From assembly GCA_041743975.1 (NCBI GenBank), contig JBGTLT010000069.1, positions 66,707 through 130,706 of the forward strand: a stretch of DNA of 64,000 nucleotides, in the 5' to 3' direction. Of this stretch, positions 27,616-36,265 are shown in pieces. Below the pieces are notes generated by a model. That model did no database searches and was not told the origin of the DNA. It saw only the letters and a list, made by a program, of their open reading frames with translations. The DNA is from JTS-RE37 sp041743975. Its GTDB lineage: Bacteria > Bacteroidota > Bacteroidia > Flavobacteriales > Flavobacteriaceae. Within the stretch, counting starts at the first letter, position 1, and every line of letters begins with the position of its first letter. A program made the translations under genes and the position numbers.

Positions 27616-27625
27616 TAAAATCCTG

Positions 27626-28531
27626 ATGCTTAGTCGAAAAAACAAGCTCCTCCTATTAAAATTCCTCAGCCTTTTCTCCGTCGTCAGGGGATACAACATC
27701 CTGGTAATCGCTTTTGCGCAGTACCTGGCTTCTGTTTTTATACTTTCCCCCCACCTGCGTTTGGGAAAGGTAGTGCTGGACCTTCAGCTTTTCGTTATTG
27801 TATTGGCATCGGCCCTGGTTATAGCCGGAGGCTATATCATCAATAGTTTTTACGATTCTGAAAAGGACCTTATCAACAAGCCCCGAAAGAGTATGCTAGA
27901 TAGACTGGTGAACCAGAACACCAAATTATCGGCTTATTTTGTCCTGAATTTTTTAGCTGTTTTCCTGGCAAGCTATGTCTCCTTTCGCGCTGTACTATTC
28001 TTTTCTGCATACATTTTTGCCATATGGTTGTATTCACACAAGCTGAAAAAAGTGCCTTTCCTGGGGAATATTTACTCCGCTGTCCTGGCCATTACCCCCT
28101 TCTTTGCCGTTTTTGTCTATTACAAGAATTTTGAAAGTGTCATCTTTGTTCACGCCATGTTCCTCTTCCTGTTGATTCTGGCCAGGGAAATGATCAAGGA
28201 CATGGAAAATATTGCCGGTGACCTCGCGCAGAATTACAAAACCGTTCCCATTTTATATGGTTCCCGTTTTGCCAAAAGATGTATAACGACGCTGGTGCTA
28301 ATTACGCTCCTTCCTGCCTTACTGCTGATCTATAAGTACGATGTGGGGAAGATGTACATTTATTTTATCGGCAGCATTATTTTGTTGGTATTGTTTCTGA
28401 TGCTGTTGTGGAGATCCGAATCCAAAAAGCACTATGTCTGGCTGCATAACATCCTGAAGTTCATCATCGTATCAGGTGTTTTAAGTATCTTGTTGATCGA
28501 TATTGATCTCGTGCTCAGCAGGTTGATATAA
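27626..28531 (+). CDS. UbiA-family prenyltransferase (geranylgeranylglycerol-phosphate transferase type)
   Basis: The 301-aa polytopic membrane enzyme has about eight helices and the two Asp-rich metal/diphosphate motifs: INSFYDSEKDLINKP (first) and REMIKDMENIAGDLAQN (second). It transfers a prenyl chain from an isoprenyl diphosphate to an acceptor in the membrane. In Flavobacteriia this neighbour of mvaD is usually named geranylgeranylglycerol-phosphate geranylgeranyltransferase, but the acceptor is not proven. ATG 27626 lies 11 bp after the kinase stop; earlier in-frame codons would overlap that gene and add a non-family leader. Confidence 0.88.
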   Translation: MLSRKNKLLLLKFLSLFSVVRGYNILVIAFAQYLASVFILSPHLRLGKVVLDLQLFVIVLASALVIAGGYIINSFYDSEKDLINKPRKSMLDRLVNQNTKLSAYFVLNFLAVFLASYVSFRAVLFFSAYIFAIWLYSHKLKKVPFLGNIYSAVLAITPFFAVFVYYKNFESVIFVHAMFLFLLILAREMIKDMENIAGDLAQNYKTVPILYGSRFAKRCITTLVLITLLPALLLIYKYDVGKMYIYFIGSIILLVLFLMLLWRSESKKHYVWLHNILKFIIVSGVLSILLIDIDLVLSRLI

Positions 28532-28619
28532 CAGGGCATTTTTTAAAACCAGGGCTTCGACTCCCCGCCCGAACTCGCCGTTGCGGCACAGGCGGGTCCG
28601 CACGATTGGTTTCAAGAAA

Positions 28620-29118
28620 TTCATTATTTCGTTGGAAGGGGATGACAAATCCCACCCCGGAAACAAGGTAGTTGCTGGGCCCGCAGGAAGCCAGCAGGAT
28701 ACATGAATGAGAATGTCAGACCACGGATTTTGCTCTTACATTTTCTTTGGATGCCGGAAAGGGATGAGCGCATGCCGGGATGGATTCTCGAATGATTCTC
28801 CATTCGGGTTAATTTTTAATTCGTTCGACTGTGGGGCGATAAACCCCACCCCGGAACAAGGTAATTCCTGGCACCGCAGGAAGCCAGCAGGATACATGAT
28901 TGAAAATGTCGGATCCGGGATTATGTTCTTACAATTACTTTGGATGCCTGAAAGGGATGAGCGCATGCCGGGATGGATTCTCGAATGATTCTCCATTCGG
29001 GTTAATTTTTAATTTGTTCGAAAGTGGGGCGATAAACCCCTCCCCGGAAACAAGGTAGTTCCTGGGCCCGCAGGAACCGAGCAGGATACAAGATTGAAAA
29101 TGTCGGATCCGGGATTTG
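28620..29118. repeat. 193-bp-period structured tandem repeat, locus 1
   Basis: The 783-bp gap between the prenyltransferase and pseudouridine synthase genes contains nearly three copies of one unit; the landmark CCCCGG ends at 28660, 28854 and 29047 (periods 194 and 193). Each unit carries three small hairpins: CGAATG/CATTCG, GGGG/CCCC around GATAAA, and TTCCTG/CAGGAA around GCACCG or GGCCCG. Both strands are partly open, but the two strands' frames read the same DNA and show no codon preference, so no protein is called. Reverse-oriented copies are at 49695-49985. Flanks (28555-28610, 29150-29250) hold GC-rich scattered repeat fragments. Confidence 0.85.
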
Positions 29119-29267
29119 TTGGGGTTTCGCTTTTCTTTTATCCCTGTGCTATATCCCGCCCGGCTAAAGCAGTTCGGGCAAGTAGTCGAAATGTCGATTT
29201 GCTAAGCATGACAAACCGATTCCCTGCCTTCCGGTTCCGTTCAGGGACTAATAATTTCGGGCAATAA

Positions 29268-29299
29268 TTGCAAATGCAGGTATCTGTTATCTACCTTTG
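29268..29299 (+). promoter_or_regulatory. Promoter of the pseudouridine synthase gene
   Basis: TTG (29268-29270), 21 bp, then TACCTTTG (29292-29299) fits the Bacteroidota -33/-7 consensus. Transcription starting near 29306 leaves about 9 nt before ATG 29315, which rules out the in-frame TTG at 29297 as start. Confidence 0.6.
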
Positions 29300-29314
29300 C
29301 GCAAAATTGTACCT

Positions 29315-30157
29315 ATGGCCAGTTCCGATTTCAATAGCGATAAGAAAGCTTCCGGCAGGCAAGGCGGAAACTTTAAAAAGAAAAGCTTTGCCAGGGGGAA
29401 TTCCCCTATTAAAAAAAACACGGACCCCCGGCAGCCCTCCAGTCCGGACCTGATCCGGCTTAACCGGTATTTGGCCAACTCCGGGGTTTGCTCCAGACGG
29501 GAGGCAGATGTCTACATCGCTGCCGGAAATGTAACGGTCAATGGCAAACCGGTCACAGAAATGGGGTTCAAAGTAGCGAAAGGGGATGTCGTAAAATTCG
29601 ATGGCCGCCTCCTTAACCCTGAAAAAAAAGAATATATATTACTCAATAAACCCAAAAATTTCATCACAACTACAAGTGATGAAAAAGGCCGACGCACCGT
29701 TATGGAACTCATCTCCAATGCCTCCAGGGCCCGACTGATACCTGTTGGCAGGCTCGACAGGAATACGACTGGCTTACTATTGTTTACCAATGACGGGGAC
29801 CTGACCAAAAAACTGACCCACCCCAAACATGGGGTTCGCAAGATCTATCATGTGGAACTGAACAAAAATTTAAAAAACGATGACCTCAGGCAGATCCGGG
29901 AAGGGATCGAACTGGAGGATGGGATGGTCACCGTGGACGATGTGAGCTATATTGAAAATTCCCCCAAAAAGGAGGTCGGCATCGCAATACATAGCGGTAA
30001 AAACCGTGTCGTAAGGCGTATATTTGAGCACTTGGGATATGACGTCATCAAGTTGGACCGGGTGGTGTTTGCCGGACTTACCAAAAAAGACCTGCCCCGC
30101 GGCCACTGGCGCCCGCTGACCAAACAGGAGGTTATCAACCTCGGCATGATCAAATAA
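29315..30157 (+). CDS. RsuA/RluB-family rRNA pseudouridine synthase
   Basis: The 280-aa protein has a basic, low-complexity N-terminal tail (residues 1-45, rich in Lys, Ser, Gly and Asn), an S4 RNA-binding domain (IRLNRYLANSGVCSRREAD with VTVNGKPV), then the catalytic domain with Asp148 in VGRLDRNTTGLLLFTND. The family isomerises a uridine in rRNA; RluB (23S rRNA) is the closest guess from the S4 plus catalytic layout. ATG 29315 is supported by the promoter 9 nt upstream of the predicted leader. It is convergent with a GNAT gene. Confidence 0.92.
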   Translation: MASSDFNSDKKASGRQGGNFKKKSFARGNSPIKKNTDPRQPSSPDLIRLNRYLANSGVCSRREADVYIAAGNVTVNGKPVTEMGFKVAKGDVVKFDGRLLNPEKKEYILLNKPKNFITTTSDEKGRRTVMELISNASRARLIPVGRLDRNTTGLLLFTNDGDLTKKLTHPKHGVRKIYHVELNKNLKNDDLRQIREGIELEDGMVTVDDVSYIENSPKKEVGIAIHSGKNRVVRRIFEHLGYDVIKLDRVVFAGLTKKDLPRGHWRPLTKQEVINLGMIK

Positions 30158-30165
30158 CAAGAGGT

Positions 30166-30187
30166 CCGGGTAGAATTATATACCCGG
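30166..30187. terminator. Bidirectional hairpin between convergent genes
   Basis: CCGGGTA (30166-30172) and TACCCGG (30181-30187) form a perfect 7-bp stem with an 8-base loop, 9 bp after the pseudouridine synthase stop and overlapping the last codons of the convergent GNAT gene. The T run is weak. Confidence 0.45.
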
Positions 30188-30625
30188 GTTTGCATATTCC
30201 CACTCCCAAACTTCCCCATCATCGGGGTCAATTACAATGCCCAGGCAGCGGAAATTATTTTTTTCCAGTATGCGGGTGGAGTAATTTTTTTCCGGCAGCG
30301 TACGTGCCGTAATGGTAACAGAAGGATCAGCCTGAAGGGCAAGATCGATTAACATGCGGCAGATCCTGCTTCCGACACCCTTGCCCCGGAATTCCTCAAA
30401 GGTGCCGTAGGCGATTTCTACCCTACCACCGACCGGCGGACCTTTAAATGCCCCGGATGCTATGGGATATCCCTTATCGAAAAGAAAATAACAGATCCAG
30501 GGGGGATGGAATCCTACCTTTTTTTTATAGAATTCGAGGCACATGAGAAAACTTTCCTGTAAAATTGGGTTCTCCAGGAAATCGGGATTTGCTTCCCGGG
30601 TCTCTTTTATCGGGATCAATTCCAT
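30176..30625 (-). CDS. GNAT-family N-acetyltransferase
   Basis: The 149-aa single GNAT domain has an acetyl-CoA pyrophosphate loop FEEFRGKGVGSRICRMLID (Q/RxxGxG/A type) and a C-terminal ARTLPEKNYSTRILEKNNFRCLG strand-helix. It transfers an acetyl group from acetyl-CoA to an unknown amine. It is monocistronic between repeat-bearing spacers and separate from the arginine operon by 123 bp, with a scattered repeat fragment at 30685-30740. Confidence 0.85.
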   Translation of the reverse strand: MELIPIKETREANPDFLENPILQESFLMCLEFYKKKVGFHPPWICYFLFDKGYPIASGAFKGPPVGGRVEIAYGTFEEFRGKGVGSRICRMLIDLALQADPSVTITARTLPEKNYSTRILEKNNFRCLGIVIDPDDGEVWEWEYANPGI

Positions 30626-30748
30626 ACCATCTTCTTTAGAGGCATATTAAATTTGCCGCGTTATTTATACGGTCCCGGTTACAACTCCCGACCCGTTCCA
30701 TTCAGGGACGCTCAGCCTGACAATGCTTTTCGGGATGGCTAGGGTATA

Positions 30749-32044
30749 TTACTGTTTTCCATTTTTATAGGCAGCGTCCATCTTCTCCCTGATCTTATCC
30801 AGGCAGAGGTTCCCGATACTGCCTTCATGGGTGTGGTTTAGGTTCCGCATCGGCTTAAAGGTACCCTCTTCTATTTCCTGTCCCATTTTTTTATAGGCAT
30901 CCCGAAATGGCATACCTTCCTGGACCAACACATTCAGCGTATCAACACTGAAGATATAATCATATTTCGGATCCTCCAGGATATTTTTGTTGACGGTAAC
31001 TTCCCGCAAACTGTACTGCATCATTTCAAGGCAGGCTTTCAGGTCCTGGATGGCCGGGATGATTATTTCCTTAACAACCTGGAGGTCCCGGTGATAACCA
31101 CTTGGAAGGTTATTGATGACCAGGCTGATCTGCCCTGGGATGGACTGGATCTTGTTACATCTGGCGCGAATGAGTTCAAAAACATCCGGATTCTTTTTAT
31201 GGGGCATGATGCTGCTCCCGGTAGTAAGGGAATCAGGGAAAGAAATGAAGTTGAAATTCTGGCCCATGTACAGACAAATATCCATTGCAAGTCGGGATAG
31301 GGTAGCGGCAACGGATGCCAGGCCATAAGCCGTTGCTTTTTCTGCCTTCCCACGTCCCATCTGGGCAGCAATAACATTATATTTAAGGGTACTGAACCCC
31401 ATTTCAGCAGTTGTAAACTGCCTGTTGATAGGAAAGGAACTACCGTAACCCGCAGCACTCCCCATCGGGTTCTGATCCGCGATTTGGTACGCGGCATTGA
31501 TAAAATAAAGGTCATCAACCAGGCTTTCCGCATAGGCGGAGAACCATAAGCCAAAGGAGGATGGCATGGCGATCTGCATATGGGTATACCCTGGCAGTAA
31601 GGTGCCTTTGTGTTTCTCCGCCAGGCCTATCAGCAATCCAAAAAAGTCGTTGACCTGGGACTTGATCCCGGACAGTTCCTCCTTTAAATAGAGTTGCATG
31701 GCCACCAGCACCTGGTCGTTCCGGGATCGGGCCGTATGGATTTTCTTTCCGGTATCCCCCAATTTCCCGATGAGCAGATATTCTATCCTGGAATGGACAT
31801 CTTCAAAATCCTCACCAATGGTAAATTCCCCCTTTTGAATGCTCTTTCCTATTTCGTCCAGTTCCTGCAGCAAAGCGGCCACCTCTTCTTCCGTCAGCAA
31901 ACCTATGGTGCCCAGCATTTTTGCATGTGCGGCAGACGCCCTTACATCGTAGGGTGCCAGGACCAGATCGAGCTGCCTGTCATCCCCGACCGTAAATTGA
32001 TCAATTTTCTTTTCTGTATCAAATCCTTTATCCCAGAGTTTCAT
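30749..32044 (-). CDS. argH: Argininosuccinate lyase
   Basis: The 431-aa enzyme cleaves argininosuccinate to arginine and fumarate. It shows the fumarase/aspartase-superfamily signature GSSIMPHKKNPD, DVHSRIEYLLI, the TARSRNDQV substrate segment and LPGYTHMQIAMPSSFGLW. It is the last gene of the nine-gene arginine operon, 76 bp after the M20 deacylase gene. Confidence 0.96.
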   Translation of the reverse strand: MKLWDKGFDTEKKIDQFTVGDDRQLDLVLAPYDVRASAAHAKMLGTIGLLTEEEVAALLQELDEIGKSIQKGEFTIGEDFEDVHSRIEYLLIGKLGDTGKKIHTARSRNDQVLVAMQLYLKEELSGIKSQVNDFFGLLIGLAEKHKGTLLPGYTHMQIAMPSSFGLWFSAYAESLVDDLYFINAAYQIADQNPMGSAAGYGSSFPINRQFTTAEMGFSTLKYNVIAAQMGRGKAEKATAYGLASVAATLSRLAMDICLYMGQNFNFISFPDSLTTGSSIMPHKKNPDVFELIRARCNKIQSIPGQISLVINNLPSGYHRDLQVVKEIIIPAIQDLKACLEMMQYSLREVTVNKNILEDPKYDYIFSVDTLNVLVQEGMPFRDAYKKMGQEIEEGTFKPMRNLNHTHEGSIGNLCLDKIREKMDAAYKNGKQ

Positions 32045-32120
32045 AGGTTTGCTTTTAACAAAATATACTCAAATAAACTTATACCCCATCACAAATGGAT
32101 AGTACAGATTCCCTTTGACC

Positions 32121-33212
32121 CTATGGCTCAATCCCGCCATTCTCAAAAAGAAAACCTTCCAGGAGCTGGATATATATGGTGACTGCTTCCCGGATCTCGG
32201 GCACATATATAAATTCATCCGCGGAATGGGAACGCGTGCTGTCTCCAGGCCCTAACTTTAGCGACTGGCAACTCAGGGTGGCCTGGTCAGAAAGGGTAGG
32301 GGATCCATAGGTGCTCCTCCCAAGGGATAGCCCGGACCTGACCAGGGCATGGTCCGGACTGATAGCGGATGAATTAAGTCGAAGCGACCGGGGCACCAAT
32401 TCGCAGGGTGCCTCCGCCATAAGGATGTCTGCAATCTCCTTGTTGGAATAGCAGTCGTTTACCCGAACATCGATCACAAGGTCAACCTGGGCAGGTACCA
32501 CATTATGTTGGCTCCCGCCCTGGATCTGGGTAACCGTCAATTTCACTTCCCCGAGCAGGTCCGAAACCTTCCTGAATTTATAATCCCGGAACCATTGCAA
32601 TACCGCGATGGTATTATAGATTGAATTGTTTAAATTGGGATGTGCCGCATGGGAAGGGGTGCCCCTTACAATCCCGTCAAAAATTACCAGCCCTTTTTCT
32701 GCAATTGCGAGGTCCATCAGCGTAGGTTCCCCAACAATGGCAACATCAACAGGCGGTAGCAGGAGGAGCATACTGTTCAATCCGTTGGGCCCTGAAGTTT
32801 CTTCTTCTGCCGAGGCAACCACCAGGAGGTTGTGATTCATGTTTTCCTCCTCATAGAAATAAACAAAGGTGGCAAGCAGGGAAACCAGGCTGCCCCCTGC
32901 GTCATTGCTTCCCAAACCAAATAATTTATCGCCTTCAATCGCCGGTTTGAACGGGTCACGGGTATAGGCTGAATTGGGTTTTACCGTATCGTGGTGGGAG
33001 TTGAGCAGGAGGGTTGGTTTGGCCTCGTCAAAATATTTGTTAAATGCATATACATTGTTCATTTCCCTGTGAAAAGTTACCCCGTTTAATTCCAGCCAAC
33101 TTTCAATCAGGTTTGCCGTACCATTTTCTTCAGAAGAAAACGAAGGGGTCGCGATCAATTGCATCAGCAGGTCAATGGCCAATTCCGCAAGTTGCTGAGG
33201 TTCCTTTTTCAT
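32121..33212 (-). CDS. M20-family deacylase (N-acylcitrulline/N-acylornithine deacetylase type)
   Basis: The 363-aa metallopeptidase-fold enzyme has the zinc ligands and catalytic residues of M20: LLNSHHDTVKPN (His, Asp), GLGSNDAGGSL (bridging Asp) and ASAEEETSGPNG (catalytic Glu, metal Glu). A dimerisation domain occupies about residues 170-280. In Bacteroidota the carbamoyltransferase acts on acylated ornithine, so this enzyme most likely removes the acyl group from N-acylcitrulline (inference from the operon). ATG 33212 overlaps the argB TGA by 4 bp (ATGA). A longer frame exists upstream but lies within argB. Confidence 0.92.
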   Translation of the reverse strand: MKKEPQQLAELAIDLLMQLIATPSFSSEENGTANLIESWLELNGVTFHREMNNVYAFNKYFDEAKPTLLLNSHHDTVKPNSAYTRDPFKPAIEGDKLFGLGSNDAGGSLVSLLATFVYFYEEENMNHNLLVVASAEEETSGPNGLNSMLLLLPPVDVAIVGEPTLMDLAIAEKGLVIFDGIVRGTPSHAAHPNLNNSIYNTIAVLQWFRDYKFRKVSDLLGEVKLTVTQIQGGSQHNVVPAQVDLVIDVRVNDCYSNKEIADILMAEAPCELVPRSLRLNSSAISPDHALVRSGLSLGRSTYGSPTLSDQATLSCQSLKLGPGDSTRSHSADEFIYVPEIREAVTIYIQLLEGFLFENGGIEP

Positions 33213-33988
33213 AGCGTAATGGTTGTATACAATTCTGAACCCGGGCTTAACATGGTGCTGTTTCCTATACATACCCGGGACACATTCTGATGCAGTGCGT
33301 GAAAACAATTTTCCAGTTTGGGCAGCATACCTTCGTCGATAATTTCATGTTTGAGCAATTCGGTATAGGAATGCCGGTCTATGTGGGAGATGACCGAATC
33401 CTGATCTTCCTTATCCCTTAACACCCCCTTGTTTTCAAAACAGTAATAGAGGGTAGTTTCGAACAAACCGCTCATGCCAATTGCCATTTCAGAGGCTATG
33501 GTATCGGCATTGGTGTTGAGCAGCTGCCCTTTACCGTCATGTGTAAGGGCACAGAAAACAGGTGTAAACCCGGACTCCAAAAGTTTGGAAACGGTCTCCG
33601 CGTTAATGCCGTCAACGTCTCCCACCAGGCCATAATCAATTTCCTTTACAGGCCGTTTATGTGCGTATATCGCATTGCCGTCTGCCCCGCTCATCCCTAT
33701 GGCATTGCAGGATAACCCCTGGAGTTGGGCAACAATTCCTTTATTGACCAAACCCCCGTATACCATAACAGCGAGCTCGAGGCTCGCGGCATCCGTGATA
33801 CGCCTTCCGCCAATAAGCTGTGAGGCTATGCCGAGTTGCCGGCCCAGTTCTGTAACCCGCCGGCCGCCACCGTGTACCAATATTTTAGGCCCTTCTATCT
33901 GTGAAAAGGCAGTCAGGAAATGGATAAGTGCTGAAAGTTCCTCTATAACATTTCCGCCTATCTTGACAATTGATAATGGTGGTTTCAT
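33209..33988 (-). CDS. argB: N-acylglutamate kinase
   Basis: The 259-aa amino-acid-kinase-fold enzyme phosphorylates the side chain of N-acetyl- or N-succinylglutamate. It shows the N-terminal VKIGGNVIEE, LVHGGGRRVTELGRQLG (substrate/ATP glycine-rich loop), NKGIVAQL, VGDVDGINAE and LNTNADTIASEMA. It is shorter than some ArgB proteins (about 260 versus up to 300 aa), as in other Bacteroidota. It is coupled to the downstream deacylase by a 4-bp overlap. Confidence 0.93.
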   Translation of the reverse strand: MKPPLSIVKIGGNVIEELSALIHFLTAFSQIEGPKILVHGGGRRVTELGRQLGIASQLIGGRRITDAASLELAVMVYGGLVNKGIVAQLQGLSCNAIGMSGADGNAIYAHKRPVKEIDYGLVGDVDGINAETVSKLLESGFTPVFCALTHDGKGQLLNTNADTIASEMAIGMSGLFETTLYYCFENKGVLRDKEDQDSVISHIDRHSYTELLKHEIIDEGMLPKLENCFHALHQNVSRVCIGNSTMLSPGSELYTTITL

Positions 33989-34056
33989 ACCGCTTCTTTT
34001 GGGCCTGATGGGGCAGCCATGCCATTTTTTAAAGGGAATTCTCCCCTGATTTTCTA

Positions 34057-34998
34057 TCAGGTTATACTTGCCAGCAACTCCCTCAATACCAGTTGTGCCG
34101 CATAGGTACGGTTGTTGGCCTGTTCTATCACCAGGGACTGGGGGCCGTCCAGTACGGCATCTTCAACAACCATATTCCTGCGCACCGGAAGGCAGTGCAT
34201 AAATTTAGCCTTTCCCAGTTTATCTGCTGTCATCATCCACTCGGTATCCCGGATCAGGATCTTGCCGTATTCCCTGTAGCTGCTCCAATTCTTAACGTAT
34301 ACAAAATCTGCGCCTTCCAGGGCCTTGCCCTGGTCATACACAATCCTGCAATTTTCCGTGACCCTCGGATCCAATTCGTAACCCCTGGGATGGGTTATGG
34401 TAAAATCCGACTTTTGGAGGCGCATCATTTCCACAAAGGAATTCGGTACGGCATGTGGCAAAGCCCGGGGGTGCGGGGCCCAGGATAATACAATTTTCGG
34501 GTTTGGTTCCCAGGCATGTTCCGCGATGGTAATGGCATCCGCCAATGCCTGCAGGGGATGCCCTATTGAGCCTTCCAGGTTTATGATGGGGATGCCGGCA
34601 TACTTCGCAAAGCTGTTCAGCACTAATTCGGCCTGGTCCCTGAGCTTGTCCTGCAAACCGGCAAACGCCCGTATTCCAAGAATATCGCAATATTGCGCGA
34701 CCACCCGGGCAGCTTCTTTCACATGTTCTGCAGAACCCTTGTCCATCACCGTCCCGTCCTCATATTCCAGTTCCCATCCCTCGGCACCAAAATTCATGAC
34801 CATGATGTCCATTCCCAGGTTTATGGCCGCTTTCTGGGTGCTTAGCCTGGTCCGGAGGCTGCTGTTAAAGAACAGTAACCCCAGGGTTTTGTTTTTACCC
34901 AGATGTTGAAAAGCCAGCGGGTCTTTTTTCAATTTTTGGGCCGCAGCTATCCAGTTGGGCAGGGAATCAATATCCCTTACTGAGAGAAAGTGTTTCAT
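34057..34998 (-). CDS. argF': N-acylornithine carbamoyltransferase (ArgF' type)
   Basis: The 313-aa enzyme carbamoylates acylated ornithine to acylcitrulline. It has the carbamoyl-phosphate motif FFNSSLRTRLSTQKAA (SxRTR), HPLQALADAITI, SWAPHPRALPHAVPNSF and the C-terminal MHCLPVRRNMVVEDAV, which match the acetyl/succinylornithine carbamoyltransferase group and not classical OTCase. The residue that separates succinyl- from acetyl-specific enzymes (Pro90 in Bacteroides fragilis SOTCase, Glu92 in Xanthomonas AOTCase) aligns with Ala90 here (GSAEH), so acyl specificity cannot be assigned from the known rule. It lies within the arginine operon between argD and argB. Confidence 0.93.
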   Translation of the reverse strand: MKHFLSVRDIDSLPNWIAAAQKLKKDPLAFQHLGKNKTLGLLFFNSSLRTRLSTQKAAINLGMDIMVMNFGAEGWELEYEDGTVMDKGSAEHVKEAARVVAQYCDILGIRAFAGLQDKLRDQAELVLNSFAKYAGIPIINLEGSIGHPLQALADAITIAEHAWEPNPKIVLSWAPHPRALPHAVPNSFVEMMRLQKSDFTITHPRGYELDPRVTENCRIVYDQGKALEGADFVYVKNWSSYREYGKILIRDTEWMMTADKLGKAKFMHCLPVRRNMVVEDAVLDGPQSLVIEQANNRTYAAQLVLRELLASIT

Positions 34999-35087
34999 TA
35001 GTTGAATTTTGATTTGGAGACCGATCGGTTGACGAACAACTGACCGCCCCCAATTTGAACAATCCGGGAGGTTTGCCCTCCGTCATA

Positions 35088-36215
35088 TCAATCCAATTCC
35101 TTTTTTAAGGCACTGAAAAACAGGTCCAGTTCCATCCGTGTTATGTTCAGGGCAGGAAGTATCCGCAAAACTGCAGGATCCTTGGCACCTCCCGTAAACA
35201 GATGCTGGTTTGTTATCAATCTTTTCCGGAGGTCTGCAACCGGGAAATCAAATTCAAGACCCAGCATCAGCCCCCTCCCTTTTACACGTTTAACGAGGGG
35301 GATGGACTCGGCCACTTCCCTGAAATAGCCCCCAAGATCCGCTGCATTTTGGACCAGGCCTTCATTTTCAATAACTTCGAGCACAGCAAGTACTGCTGCG
35401 CACGCCAGGTGGTTGCCTCCGAATGTGGTGCCCAGCAACCCATGGGCCGCCTGGAAAGCCGGGTGGATCAAAATTCCCCCCACCGGGAAGCCGTTGCCCA
35501 TTCCTTTGGCGATACTGATGATGTCCGGTTCAATACCGTGATGTTGAAAGGCAAAAAATTTTCCGCTCCTTCCAAATCCCGATTGCACTTCATCTGCTAT
35601 AAGTACCACTCCCTGTTCCCTGCAGGTATCCGCTACAAGCCGATAAAATTCAGGACTGGGTTCATCCAGTCCTCCGACCCCCTGGATGGTTTCCAGGATA
35701 ACAGCACAGGCATCGCCCATGCCCATGGCTTTTTTGAACGCCGCATCATCATTGAAGGGCAGGAATGTTACCTGGTGCTGTCGGTTTATGGCTGCGTTTA
35801 TCTTTTTGTCGTCTGTTGCTGCCACGGCCGCTGAAGTACGGCCATGAAAGCTGTTTTCAAAGGCGATCACCCTGCTTTTCCCCGTATGGAAGGAAGCCAT
35901 TTTAAGCGCATTTTCATTCGCCTCAGCCCCGGAATTGCACAAAAAAAGCTGGTAGGAATCACAGCCCGATAAGCGGCCCAGCTTCAGGGCCAATTTTTCC
36001 TGAAGGGGATTTTTTACGGAGTTGCTGTAAAATCCTATTTTATCGAGTTGTTCCCTGATCCCTCGGATGTAATGCGGGTGGGAGTGCCCTATGGAAATCA
36101 CCGCATGGCCCCCATAAAAGTCGAGATATTCCTCCCCCTTGTCATCCGTAACAACAATGCCTTTTGCAGAGACCGGGGTAACATCGTAAAGGGGGTATAC
36201 ATCAAATAATTTCAT
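35088..36215 (-). CDS. argD: N-acylornithine aminotransferase
   Basis: The 375-aa class III PLP-dependent aminotransferase shows LFLCNSGAEANENALKMA, FHGRTSAAVAATDD, VLIADEVQSGFGRSGKFFAFQ and the PLP Lys in ISIAKGMGNGFPVGG. It converts N-acylglutamate semialdehyde to N-acylornithine with glutamate as donor. It lies 50 bp downstream of proC in the operon; length is typical. Confidence 0.95.
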   Translation of the reverse strand: MKLFDVYPLYDVTPVSAKGIVVTDDKGEEYLDFYGGHAVISIGHSHPHYIRGIREQLDKIGFYSNSVKNPLQEKLALKLGRLSGCDSYQLFLCNSGAEANENALKMASFHTGKSRVIAFENSFHGRTSAAVAATDDKKINAAINRQHQVTFLPFNDDAAFKKAMGMGDACAVILETIQGVGGLDEPSPEFYRLVADTCREQGVVLIADEVQSGFGRSGKFFAFQHHGIEPDIISIAKGMGNGFPVGGILIHPAFQAAHGLLGTTFGGNHLACAAVLAVLEVIENEGLVQNAADLGGYFREVAESIPLVKRVKGRGLMLGLEFDFPVADLRKRLITNQHLFTGGAKDPAVLRILPALNITRMELDLFFSALKKELD

Positions 36216-36265
36216 GTTTTCAATAATAGCTTTGAAATAGATGCCTGCGCATAGAGGCTAATCTG

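Noticed and set aside
28707..29000. Open frames on both strands in the 193-bp repeat (plus 28707-28988, minus 28736-28996), and similar frames at 49689-50002
   Set aside because: They share peptides only because the DNA repeats. Both strands are open, no signal or domain is seen, and frames break at unit boundaries.
29297..29314. TTG 29297 as pseudouridine synthase start
   Set aside because: It overlaps the TACCTTTG -7 box of a well-spaced promoter.
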